Source of the DNA: Gyrodactylus bullatarudis
Lineage: Eukaryota; Platyhelminthes; Monogenea; Gyrodactylidea; Gyrodactylidae
Reading direction: 5' to 3'
Length of the DNA stretch: 19,569 nucleotides
Assembly (NCBI GenBank): GCA_012064415.1
Contig: SSNU01000137.1
Location: 102,615-122,183, forward strand
Positions 1-8,915 of this stretch are shown here, piece by piece; position 1 is the first letter of the stretch, and each line of letters begins with the position of its first letter. Made by a program: the position numbers and the translations under genes. Under the pieces are notes generated by a model. It saw only the letters and a program-made list of their open reading frames with translations. It searched no databases and had not been told where the DNA came from.

Positions 1-533
1 AGGATATGTTTGAGAAAATGATTTAAAAATAATTTTCCATAAATTTATGAGAAACTTTAACTCGATCTAGATAGATTAATTTGAGTATAAGACATACAGT
101 AGATTATATGGTTCTGATCTAAAGAAAACGATCTTTACAATGGTGTAAAAATCAAGAAAAACTAATTCTTGAGATTCAAAACTCTTGCTGAGTCTACTCT
201 ACTAAAGTAATGATACAAAAATTTATATTTATTTTGGGTGTAGAGAGGAAGGGGTTAATTTTCCACATCCATCTCTGGGGTATACCTGTATTTCTCAATT
301 TACAAAAACTACATTGAGGCTTACAAAATCTCCATTTTTCGTTCTACATTTGTGAGACATGGCTCAATCTTCTTGAAATTGTATAACCTATATTTTGATA
401 CAGGTTTGAGGTAATTACGATGAATTTCAATTTTCTCGCGTTCTGATTGGTCAATCATAAAAATGTGCAAGGGATAAAATCCTCCCGCTCAATCGATGGT
501 GTAATTATTACTTAATTATCACTTATCACTGAT
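1..533. other. Non-coding AT-rich flank
   Basis: No reading frame of useful length and no convincing exon is visible here on either strand. The only local signals are CCAAT-type motifs in a short imperfect palindrome near 447-462 (a GATTGG/CAATCA pair). A related inverted sequence (CGACCAATCA) lies near 1377-1386, on the far side of the transposon at 542-1321, so the two may be remnants of an older inverted-repeat element. Nothing else can be supported. Confidence 0.5.
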
Positions 534-1329
534 GTTGTAATTAGAGACCCTCATTGCATTGCATTGTAGCAATCAAGGCTTAAGAAAACAAGTATTTATC
601 AATTAATTGTTATGGTTGTGAAAACAAGTACAAGTAATTGTAATTGACCAATTAATTGCAAGTACTTAGTAATGCTCAATTCTGATTGGCTAATTCAATA
701 ATTCTTGAACGACTAATTCTCCTTACAATGATTCGTTAACCCTATGACTCCAAAATATGGGATCAAAAAGAAATTAAGTCTGGTCTCATTCTGAAGAGTT
801 GGAAGTTGAAAAAAGGCTAAATGCAACAACTGAAGTTTCTACTGATTCTCAGACTTCAATATGCAAAGTGATTACAATAAATTTCATACAATTCGCTTCT
901 GGGAAATCAAATGGGGGAGAATTGAACGAGGAGAATATAAAACTGAAATGGTGAAAATGAAATCAAAATTTGTTTCCTAGACTTGCTTAATTAGCCCCAT
1001 ATATATTGAGTCAACCAGCTTCTTCATCACCGAGTGATAGGATATTCAGTAATATTTGAAAACAGATTTTCGAACAAACCTTTCATCGGAACATGTTCAG
1101 ATGATAATATTTATTAATTGTAATAAAAATAAGCTATTTGACATGAAATTATAAATGTATTTTCTCTTGTCAGTAGTATTAAAGTTAGAATTTGAACAAG
1201 TAATTGTAAGTAATTGCAATATACTTGAATCAAACAAGTAATTGAATTGATAAAGCATTATCAATCAATTAATCGTTTCCAGATACTTGTAATTGTTCAA
1301 GGAATTGCAATGGGGTCCCTAGTTGTAAT
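534..1329. mobile_element. Non-autonomous hAT-like DNA transposon (780 bp) with 8-bp target duplication
   Basis: The element spans 542-1321. It begins TAGAGACCCTCATTGCA, and its other end read in reverse is TAGGGACCCCATTGCA: terminal inverted repeats of about 16 bp with two or three differences. It is flanked by identical 8-bp copies GTTGTAAT at 534-541 and 1322-1329, the target duplication length expected of hAT elements. Both subterminal regions carry many copies of CAAGTAATTG-like decamers and variants in either orientation, typical of transposase-binding sites. No transposase fragment is visible inside, so it would have to be moved by an enzyme encoded elsewhere. Its termini differ from those of the two hAT elements at 9559-12855 beyond the leading TAG, so it belongs to another family. 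Confidence 0.8.
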
Positions 1330-1409
1330 TATGAATCTAATGTAATTAAATAATATTCCAAACTTAAAATTTTTCTTCGACCAATCAAAAACCTTCAGAA
1401 CGGGCCCTA

Positions 1410-1690
1410 TTTCCAGATTGAGACGCTTTAGAAACAGCTTGATTCAAATGAAGAGATGATACAAAATCAAAGAAAATAAGATTTGCTCTCATGTTACCAT
1501 TTATCTGACAAGAGCTCGGAGAAATTGCAAAAGAATAATGGAAAAATAGCATTAGATTTTTTTTTGCTATGCCCTTGTCAGATAAATGTTAACATGAAAA
1601 GAATCTTATTTTTCCTGATTATAATTATCTCTTCATTTGATTTGTGCTGTGTTTCTAGCAAAAGTTTCAATTAGAATTGATAGCTATAGT
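1410..1690. repeat. Imperfect palindrome / fold-back MITE-like repeat
   Basis: A strong core of inverted arms lies at 1491-1515 (ATGTTACCATTTATCTGACA onward) and 1571-1595 (its near-exact reverse complement). Pairing continues outward with gaps and mismatches: AATAAGATT against AATCTTATT, CAAATGAAGAGA against TCTCTTCATTTG, TTAGAAAC against GTTTCTAG. The total arm length is about 100 bp around a loop of about 55 bp. Outer limits are approximate and no clean target duplication was found. A 63-codon frame at 1483-1674 lies wholly inside and is judged an accident of the repeat. Confidence 0.6.
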
Positions 1691-1801
1691 TCTATCAAAA
1701 AATTTGATATGAATATGAAGTTAAAATCTTCACCCTACCCTATTGCAGAGGAAATTTATCCCAAGTTATTTCTAATTTAAAATAATCACTTGAAAAAAAG
1801 T

Positions 1802-3697
1802 TTATAGAAAGATCATTTTTTTATGATAAAAATGAATGGATCGATTAGAATTATTTTTAGTTAATAAATTTATCAGATTCACCTTTTTATTCTCCAATTT
1901 GAAATGGCTCCGGGTAAAGTCATGGACTCTTCCTAATGACATGGTCTTGTCAAAATAGTAATTCAATATTGTATCTTTGTTGATTGAATGAGTGAATTCT
2001 ATTGATTCTTCGTTCAAATCTTTTATTTGGCAATGATATAAGCGTAAGAAAAATCGTATATCAAATTGGATATTGTCAACTGAAGAATTGTAAGGTTTAG
2101 AGGACATTTTTAGTTGCACTGTCATAAGCTTACGACGCTTCTCAAGTGCTTTCACAGAGAGAACCTTTTTTGAATTATTTGTTGACACAAGTGGTCGAGA
2201 AACGCCTTAATAAAAAGGGATAATCAAAAAATCTTTATACTATTATAAATATAAATTTCATATTCTTGTATTCAATAATGATTTCTTTACTAAAATTATA
2301 ATAAGAAAAAAATTGGCCACATACATGATAATATCATGATGATATCACATTGTAGAGCTGTCAAAATGCTATTTTGCTAATTTTGATATAAGATAAAAAT
2401 TTCGCTCTTATTAAAAATTCATTCCAAACTTTTTTCAGTGCTAAGTAAAAATGCAATTTTTTTGCTATTTTTTTTCAGCCCAACCTGACAACTAGATACT
2501 TGAAGTTTTGTCATTATTTTATTCAGCAAACCTTGGAAATTAGGCCATTTATTTTTTGCTACCAAAGCAGACATTAGACTATTGTAAAACTAGCCTTAAT
2601 AAAAATCATCCTTTACTAACTCGATTGGTTCTGGCCGAATAAGTCACTTTGATTTTAATTGGTCAAATCTGTTGATAAATTCATCAAATCTCCTTGACAA
2701 TTTTAATAACCATGTCAAATTTGAAGTAAACATTGAAGAAGAATATTTCAATGTTTCCTGACAAGTTCAAAATGTCTGAAATCCAAGGATTTATAATCTA
2801 AAGTGTAATCCTACATCAGTTGATGTTGATTCAATACTGAAATATTTCTGGAACGATAGAAGAAACTTAAATTTAGAGAATCTTGAAAAGAATTTCATAT
2901 TAATTTATTATTATTACAATGTAGTTATTTTTTGCATTATGTGAGAGACTAAAAGGTTTCTGTACGTTAAGCTACAGACGTTCAAAGCATAGCCTAGGTT
3001 TTGAAAAAAAATTTTTAATGAATATTAGAAAATTTACTGAAAATTATCTCTTGTATACCCAGTAGTTCACTTATTTTTTCCTATTTCAATTTTATTAACT
3101 GTTCAAAAGTCTTCAATCTATGAAATTATGCGGAATACTCAATTTTTCATAGCTTCCTTAAAGAGGAATTCTCATTCCCCTGAAATACAAACTCAACATT
3201 GGTATATTAAATGAAAGATTTTTTAATGTGATTTTCAAATTAACTTACTATTTAGTAGGTCTTTGTCGATTTGAAAAGAAGGCTTTAATTTTTCTTCCAT
3301 CCGTTGCTGATCTTCTTCGAGCATGACTTTTTGGCCCTCACTAGAAAAAGTTATCATTCAAAATGAACCTACACTAGAGAATTTTTGAATATTTCCTTCA
3401 CAAGATCTTTATTTGGATCGCATACTTTAAACACTTCATTGATAGTGTTATCTTGAAATAACGGACACTGATGTTGAAACGGTTTTGCGTGGTCCTTACT
3501 ACAAAGTAATTTTAATTAAAGTATGCGAATGTATAGAAAATTGCGATTGACTAACCAGAAAATATTCTTACAATGGGGACAATCCATAGGCAAAAAGTCT
3601 ACAAGAATAAATTTGAAAAATTCCAAGACAAAAATTTACCCAAATTTTCACAACCTTTGAGCGAGCAGTTCTCTCCAATATCTAAGGCTTTAGAATT
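1802..3697 (-). CDS. ZFAND1: AN1-type zinc finger protein, ZFAND1/Cuz1-like (five exons; start codon not encoded locally)
   Basis: Proposed exons on the minus strand are 3697-3640, 3598-3556, 3498-3375, 3336-3249 and 2205-1802, with consistent phases and 238 codons before the stop. The first three exons form an AN1 finger: Cys pairs in LDIGENCSLKGC and MDCPHC, then FCKDH and FQHQC, matching the C-x2-H-x5-H-x-C end of the family. The last exon has the ubiquitin-like C-terminal region of ZFAND1 (QLKM, then DIRFFLRLY, then SLGRVHDFTRSHF, aligning with the RIYFQVFLP and SIGKAIDF segments of the vertebrate protein). Family members bind p97/Cdc48 and the proteasome and help clear arsenite-induced stress granules. 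There is one finger where the human protein has two; yeast Cuz1 also has one. No ATG precedes the first exon in frame; a 3' splice site (TTATTTCAG) at 3698 directly precedes it. The exon 4 acceptor is uncertain: GTGAG|GGC fits the phase, while TTCTAG four bases upstream does not. The exon 3 donor (GTGTAG) is weak. Confidence 0.8.
2206..3248 (-). other. Long intron of the ZFAND1-like gene
   Basis: This roughly 1-kb interval joins exon 4 (donor A|GTAAGT) to exon 5 (acceptor TATTAAG) in matching phase (AAT A|GC), so it is most simply one intron, far longer than any other in the cluster. Between 2361 and 2485 it holds TTTTGCTATTTT and TTTGCTAATTTT motifs like the subterminal repeats of the hAT fragment ending at 12855, perhaps a transposon relic that explains the extra length. 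No coding exon was recognised in it. Confidence 0.5.
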
Positions 3698-3810
3698 CTG
3701 AAATAATGAACTTATTCAAAAAATTGAGATTTTAATATACATTTTATGTATTGAATGAATTTTTTGTAAAAATTTTATTTATTCTACAAATGAAAAAATA
3801 AATACATAGT
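3698..3810 (-). promoter_or_regulatory. Intercistronic region with polyA signals and candidate trans-splice acceptor
   Basis: Only 113 bp separate the TIMM23 stop codon from the first ZFAND1 codons on the same strand. Reading the minus strand, two overlapping AATAAA signals (3783-3778 and 3779-3774) occur about 30 nt after the stop. A pyrimidine-rich acceptor ending TTATTTCAG at 3698 follows about 75 nt later. The two ATG triplets in the interval either run into stops or, if spliced at the available GT sites, give the wrong phase. This layout resembles operon junctions in spliced-leader animals. Confidence 0.55.
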
Positions 3811-4439
3811 TCATGATCCTAAAATATTCTTGATCTTGTCCCATCTTGACCCTAATAGAATAGATGCTCCAATAAAACTTCCAAGGACCACTCCTCGAAT
3901 CATTCTGGGAACACCCCCAACTCTGGCAATTCCTTAAAATGAATCTTATAAACAAAATAGTAGTTATAACCATAGTTTAAAAAAGTACCTGGAAGTGTAT
4001 ATATAAAACCCGTGGAAACACAAGCCCCAACAGAATTCAGTTCATCATCTGCTCCCTGACGGATTTTATCTAAGACAAAATCAGATAGAGCATAAACTAG
4101 ACCAATTGATCCTCCTGTTTGAGAAAAACTAGCACCAGTTTTTGTGATATGATTTAATATCTGAGACCTTCTGATTGCTACGGATGCGTTAGCTTGAAGA
4201 CTGGAATCATTGATTCCATAAATAGCTCCCCTAGCAGCACCATAACCAGCTCCCCCAATTAGTAATGCACCGATTTCAGCAAACGACCGTTCGAATCTTC
4301 CCCGTTTCTTCTCTCCAGATGGAAAGATAAATTGGTCACTGTTATCCTGAGCCAAAAGTTTGGGATCGAAGTTGAGGAATGGTGATATAAATATATCTAA
4401 AGGTTACAAGTCGTTCTTACTATCCTTATCTTGAGACAT
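3811..4439 (-). CDS. TIMM23: Mitochondrial import inner membrane translocase subunit Tim23 (three exons)
   Basis: Exons are 4439-4421, 4396-3989 and 3932-3811, giving 182 residues. Tim23 forms the voltage-gated core of the TIM23 complex, which takes presequence proteins across or into the inner mitochondrial membrane. The start is MSQDKDNIFISPFLNFDPKL, matching the Tim23 N-terminal ISPYLNVDP signature, followed by AQDNSDQFIFPSG and RGRFERSFAEIG, then four glycine-rich membrane segments (ALLIGGAGYGAARGA; GGSIGLVYALSDFV; NSVGACVSTGFIYTLPG; IRGVVLGSFIGASILLG). Human Tim23 is about 209 residues; the shortening is in the N-terminal domain. Intron 1 is only 24 nt (4420-4397, GTAAGA...TTTAG) and carries an in-frame stop if retained; intron 2 is 56 nt. 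The gene starts 60 bp from the divergent ERCC8-like gene. Confidence 0.92.
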
Positions 4440-4499
4440 GAATTTTGTATTCTGAACTTAATGGAACAAAAATATTTTTCCTAACCAAACTTTAAATAT
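4440..4499. promoter_or_regulatory. 60-bp bidirectional promoter region between TIMM23 and ERCC8-like
   Basis: The two start codons diverge across just 60 bp of AT-rich sequence, so both promoters and both 5' leaders must fit here or overlap coding sequence. There is no clear TATA box beyond generic AT-rich runs such as TTTAAATAT next to the ERCC8-like start. Confidence 0.5.
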
Positions 4500-5709
4500 A
4501 TGAGAAATTCGAAGTCATGCTTCAACGATCAAATTCGTGATTCTCTCATTAATCTTGATGTTGATTACGAAGCAAAATTTCAGGATTCCTCAGATACCAT
4601 TTTTTTGAGCTCTGATTTGGACGAAGAAGAAAATTCTTAGTTAGTCAATTTATAACCTGTTCAGCCTTTTGACTTGCAATTTGAACAATCAAATTAAAAT
4701 ATATCATTGTGCCGACAGCTCTAATCATTCTGATCTTATATCTTATCCCTGTATATTGAATACTTCTAATAAAGATACTCATGATATTAATTTTGTCAGA
4801 TGGTATCCTGTAGACATTGGAATATTTGTCTCTCATACCAATAACGGCGTTCTGAAAATTTGGGATACTCATAATGTCCAAGTATGTAACATTATTTTTA
4901 TTGAATACAAGTGTGTAAGATCTTACCAGTTAAGTTCTCCCGGGAACTGGTTATCTTGGTCCAAAAAAAATTCTAATGTAAATCTAATTGCGATACCCTT
5001 GAAGGGGGATTTTAGTGGAAAATTAGTATTTATTGATCCTCTTAAAAGAAATGTTTCTCTAAAATTGATTGATAAAAATAATAATACAGGTATTTCAATG
5101 AGTTGTTGGAACAATTATCGTACAAATGAACTTGTTACCGCTGGATTTTCAGGGTATATATCCTCTTGGGATATGAGAAATTTGAAAGAACCTATAGTTA
5201 TTATTCAGAAAGGATTAAATAATGATAAAAAGCTGGAAAAACCATCAATAACGAGTATATCTTTCATTGAATCAAATTTGGGCCTATTAGCTGTTGGCCG
5301 CAATTCAAAAAATTGGTTCTTGAAATACTTTTCTCTTACAAATTCGCGTTATTCGCATGAAATTCCCTTATGTTCCAGCTCATCGTTATTTTTAACGAAT
5401 ACCAGAGATGATGGATCTAATTCTTCAACTAATGGTATCAATATTATAAGTACTTGGAGTAATTCGATTTTCGAATCTCTAATCTGTTACGTACCTATAA
5501 TGAATGTTCTGTATACAATTGAAATTCCAAAATCAATTCTTTTGGGTAAAATGACGGAAAAGGAAACCATGATCTGCTCTACCAAGCCAAAAATAAGACA
5601 CTTTACCAAAATAGTTTCTCTCTCCTGGAATGAAGATATGAAAGAGTTGTATACATTTGGGAAAGATAACAATGCATTTATTTGGCCAATTTTGAGAAAT
5701 CAATTTTAA
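4500..5709 (+). CDS. ERCC8: ERCC8/CSA-like WD40 repeat protein (two exons)
   Basis: Exons are 4500-4639 and 4665-5709, joined in phase (TA|C) to give 394 residues, close to the 396 of human CSA. CSA is the WD40 substrate receptor of the CUL4-DDB1 ubiquitin ligase in transcription-coupled nucleotide excision repair. Supporting motifs: SYLLTCNLNNQIKIYHC spans the splice junction and aligns with the first CSA blade (RYMLSGG...IVLYD). It is followed by INFVRWYPVDIGIFVS and GVLKIWDTHNVQV, near-diagnostic for CSA (VQWYPHDTGMF; LKVWDTNTLQ). Later blades include SMSCWNNYRTNELVTAGFSGYISSWDMRN, split here by family position, and a final KELYTFGKDNNAFIWP. The acidic tail of vertebrate CSA is missing. 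The intron is 25 nt (4640-4664). Other WD40 proteins are possible but fit less well. Confidence 0.82.
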
Positions 5710-5740
5710 AATTATTTATTTTTTTATTATAGTAAATTGA

Positions 5741-6385
5741 TTATTTTGATGAATCATTGAATCTCTTTTCAATATCATTCCAGTTCACTACGTCCCATAT
5801 CTTATCGACATATTCTCCTCTGTTGTTTTTATATTGAAGATAATAAGCATGTTCCCAAACATCGAATCCTAATAGAGGCACAAGAGAAGTGGTAGCATGT
5901 AAAGGGTCCTGATTAGCGCATGCTCTCAGTTCAAGACGGTTAAATTTATGATTGAATCCGAGCCAACCCCATCCTGAGCCTTGTATCTGAAGACATAGAT
6001 TTTTAAATTCTTTCTTGAAGTTTTCAAAAGATTGAAAATCTTTGTCAATTGCATGTGATATACGCCCCTTTGGAGAGCCACCTCCGTTAGGAGAAAGATT
6101 TTCCCAAAATATCGAATGATTAATGTGCCCTCCACCGTTGAATTTTAAAGAATTCTGGAGTTCTATTATTTTACTTGTATCATTTTTCTGAATGGCTTCT
6201 GCAAGGTTTTCTTCAGCAACATTGTAATTATTTACATAAGTGGCATGATGTTTGGAATGATGAAGCTCCATAATGTTACCCGAGATAATAGGTTCCAATG
6301 CTTTATAATCATAACTCAAATTCGGCAAGGTATGTTTGCCTCTTGATAGATATGAAAGTATACTTGTGGCTTTGGAAATATTCAT
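5741..6385 (-). CDS. SOD2: Mitochondrial manganese superoxide dismutase
   Basis: A single-exon gene of 214 residues. It converts superoxide to hydrogen peroxide and oxygen in the mitochondrial matrix. The first 17 or so residues ([17 protein letters not shown]) form a basic, hydroxyl-rich targeting peptide; the mature enzyme starts near [15 protein letters not shown]. The metal ligands are visible: His in MELHHSKHH, His in [11 protein letters not shown], and Asp and His in [20 protein letters not shown], the SOD signature. [12 protein letters not shown] carries the Gln typical of Mn enzymes. Length and motif spacing match animal SOD2 throughout, with no break. It ends 31 bp from the ERCC8-like stop codon (tail-to-tail), so the 3' untranslated regions must overlap or be tiny, and it starts 135 bp from the divergent carbonyl reductase gene. 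Confidence 0.97.
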   Translation of the reverse strand: MNISKATSILSYLSRGKHTLPNLSYDYKALEPIISGNIMELHHSKHHATYVNNYNVAEENLAEAIQKNDTSKIIELQNSLKFNGGGHINHSIFWENLSPNGGGSPKGRISHAIDKDFQSFENFKKEFKNLCLQIQGSGWGWLGFNHKFNRLELRACANQDPLHATTSLVPLLGFDVWEHAYYLQYKNNRGEYVDKIWDVVNWNDIEKRFNDSSK

Positions 6386-6520
6386 TTTTTGAAAATTACA
6401 CCCTAATGAATTTATGAAATTTTTAAAATAATCTTTAACTGGTGTTTAAAATTTAAACGAGTGACTAATTTGATCGAAAATTATTTTTTACAATAGTTCC
6501 TGAGGACTGTAACTAGGAAA
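6386..6520. promoter_or_regulatory. Shared bidirectional upstream region, SOD2 and carbonyl reductase
   Basis: These 135 bp separate two divergent start codons. The sequence is AT-rich with a TTTAAAATTTAAA palindromic stretch near 6448-6460 but no recognisable specific operator. Co-regulation of two stress-related enzymes is possible but only inferred from the arrangement. Confidence 0.4.
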
Positions 6521-7519
6521 ATGACTAAAGTCGCCGTAGTACGTTATTTCAACTTAAAAAATTAGATTACTGGATCAAACAAAGGAATTGGATACGGAAT
6601 TGTCCAAGAGCTCTTGAAAAAACTTGATTCCTCTTGGAATATTTATTTGACATGTGTGTTAAAATTTTTAAAAATTATGTTTAAAATGCTTACCAATTTA
6701 TTCACTTAAATTTCTTTTTTAAAGCAAGAGATGTTAATCGTGGTGAAGAAGCTCTAACCAAACTCGCTCAAGATAAACACGAAAACTTGAAATTCCATCA
6801 ACTTGACATTGATGACGCAGAAAGCAGAAAGAATTTTGTTTCTTACCTCAAAGAGAAATACAATCAAGGAATAGATATTTGGATCAACAATGCTGGTATT
6901 GCTTTCAAAACAGATGCCAAGGAATGTTTCAGTGTTCAAGCAGAGGTTACTTTGAGAACCAATTTTTTCAACACTCTTGCGATGACCGAAGATGTTTTAC
7001 CGATTATGGCTACTGGAGGTCGTCTGGTCACTGTGGCTAGCATGGTTTCGATAATGGCTTTGAAAAAATGTAATGACTCTGTTTATTCAAGAGTTACTGA
7101 TGAAAAAACAAGTTATGAGTTGATAAAAAATATGGGAAAGGAATTTGTAGAAGCTACCAAGAAAGAAGATTTTTCTAAAAGTGGATGGCCTGAAACAGCT
7201 TATGGTGTCTCAAAAATGCTACTAGTAAAAGCTATAACTGAGTTATCTAAAATGGACAATCCTAAAAAAATCATCTTTACTTCCTGTTGTCCTGGATACG
7301 TTGATACGGACATGACCAGTCATAAAGGACACAAAACTATTGAACAGGGCAAGTAGAGCTCTAGCAAGAAAAGAAATTCTTAATTCAAATTTTATTATTT
7401 TAGGTACTGAAACGCCGATATATCTCGCAATGCTTCAAGAAATGAGTGTCAATGGAAAATTTTTCTCGGAGAAAAAAGAGGTTCTGTTTGACAGGGAATC
7501 GAAATTTGAAATTAAATGA
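6521..7519 (+). CDS. CBR1: Carbonyl reductase 1-like short-chain dehydrogenase (four exons, one GC-AG intron)
   Basis: Exons are 6521-6538, 6566-6653, 6725-7348 and 7404-7519, giving 281 residues (human CBR1 has 277). It is an NADPH-dependent reductase of aldehydes, ketones and quinones in the cytosol. Visible features: the cofactor motif TGSNKGIG across the first junction, FHQLDIDD, the NNAG motif followed by IAFK as in CBR1, a catalytic Ser in TVASMVSIMALK, Tyr and Lys in YGVSKM, and SCCPGYVDTDM, which carries the reactive Cys region of CBR1. The long helix insertion before the active site (KEFVEATKKED...GWPETAYG) marks the monomeric CBR subgroup. The last exon gives GTETPIYLAML and GKFFSEKKEV. 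Intron 1 is 27 nt (6539-6565). Intron 3 (7349-7403) uses a GCAAGT donor, required to keep the G|GT codon and avoid a stop. Confidence 0.92.
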
Positions 7520-7649
7520 TCTATATAGCAGAATTACATAGTTTAATTTCGAATTAAATAAAATTTTATTGAAAAGTTTATCAATTTTTACATTGTCAAT
7601 AATATTTATATCTTTCATGTGAATAAACATGTTTAATTAGTATTGTTTA

Positions 7650-8915
7650 TCATGCATCAATTTTTATTTCGTTATAAAGCTTACTACATGGTTTGACAGA
7701 GGAGAATAAAATTCTGTTTTCCTTCTTCCTTTCTCTTCTCTCCTTATTACTCTGTTTAATTTCTGCTTTTCTTGCCCTTCTCTGCTCAGAAGTTTCATTA
7801 GGACATCTTCTTCTGTGAACTGCTTTTGAGATGGAATTCTGATCAGTTTCCATGTTATCACTTAAATTTTCTCTGTTTGGATTTTCAATGTTCAATTTAA
7901 GTTTTTTAATTGGCATTTCCAAAATACGCGGACTACGGTATTTATTGATGATTGAAGCTATGAAGTTAATGTCAGATCAAGAGTTTTTTTATAAAATACA
8001 AAAGACTTACATGCAATGGAAGAAATATCATCCCTGCACCTGGAGGCTCTGGTCCATGTTGTTTCCTCTTCATACACTGTTGGATTATCTTCTGGAATAG
8101 ATTGAAGAAGTTCTTTCGTTTTTTCGGTTAATCCTTGAAACATCTCATCAACATCCTCTGAAGATATATTCCGTTTTTTACGAATTTCAAAGTCTTGATT
8201 AGTACAATGACTAAGAGCAGAACTCATGATAGACGCCCCTGATATAATAGAATTACAAGGAACTTCATTTCTATTTTTGGTTTTAGTCAATGTGGTTCGA
8301 AATTGATTCTCAAATAACATTTCTTCATCTGTGAGCTCTCGATTTTTGCGCTGTGAAAGGGCTGGGATTGATATATCATCTTCTTCCATATTTGACATTG
8401 ACTCCTAAAGTCAAGAATAAATAAGTTAGTTTACTTGATTATCTCCATAAAGGAATTTTTCCATCATCATTGCTTTGTTTTTGGGCAAGAATTCAAGAGG
8501 TTTCGGTTTTTCCACTTCAACTGCACCTTTAGATGCTAGGGCAACAAAATCATCTTCTATTTCAGATAACTCGTCAATAAATTCATCGTCAGAAGGAATG
8601 TCGACATCAGTAGGCAGAATTTGATCGTCTTTTAAATGAATGGGAAGAATTTCTTGGCCCTCAAAATCCTCATCATCAGAGTCCTGATTTTGAATAGAAA
8701 CCTTGTACATTTCATTGCTAGGTTTCAAATGCTGCATATAATCATAACCATCATTGAAATAAATTCCGTATTTAAAATGTTCAGGCTCCTCATCTTGACT
8801 AATTTGTTTATTGTTCGAGGGCTCATCAATAGGATTAAGACTAATAGGGATCCACTTAATTTTTTTGGGATTCTTTGGCTAAAAAATTTAATAAAATTGG
8901 ATTATTGATTACCAT
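7650..8915 (-). CDS. LTV1: Ribosome biogenesis factor LTV1 (four exons, first exon is the ATG alone)
   Basis: Exons are 8915-8913, 8878-8435, 8404-8011 and 7957-7650, giving 382 residues (human LTV1 has 475). LTV1 accompanies the pre-40S subunit, helps place uS3 at the beak and aids export. Evidence: PKNPKKIKWIPISLNP at the start; KYGIYFNDGYDYMQHLKP, the hallmark FDDDYDYLQHLK segment; an acidic centre (DSDDEDFEGQE, DELSEIEDDFVALASKG); FLYGDNQESM; DDISSIASSIINKYRSPRIL matching the CESI.STYSNLYNHP region; and a basic coiled tail with RRARKAEIKQSNKERRERKKENR. Introns are 34, 30 and 53 nt with GT-AG ends and consistent phase. The gene converges on carbonyl reductase, 130 bp between stops. Confidence 0.88.

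Noticed and set aside
1483..1674. 63-codon plus-strand frame ending in a hydrophobic segment
   Set aside because: It lies entirely within the palindromic repeat, and its openness follows from the repeat's T-rich loop; no splice or family evidence.
7400..7630. 76-codon minus-strand frame
   Set aside because: It is antisense to the last exon of carbonyl reductase and the intergenic gap, with no recognisable features.
7852..8100. 82-codon plus-strand frame
   Set aside because: It is antisense to LTV1 exons 3 and 4, which are supported by splice phase and family motifs.
8636..8908. 90-codon plus-strand frame
   Set aside because: It is antisense to LTV1 exon 2, whose KYGIYFNDGYDYMQHLKP segment is clearly coding.
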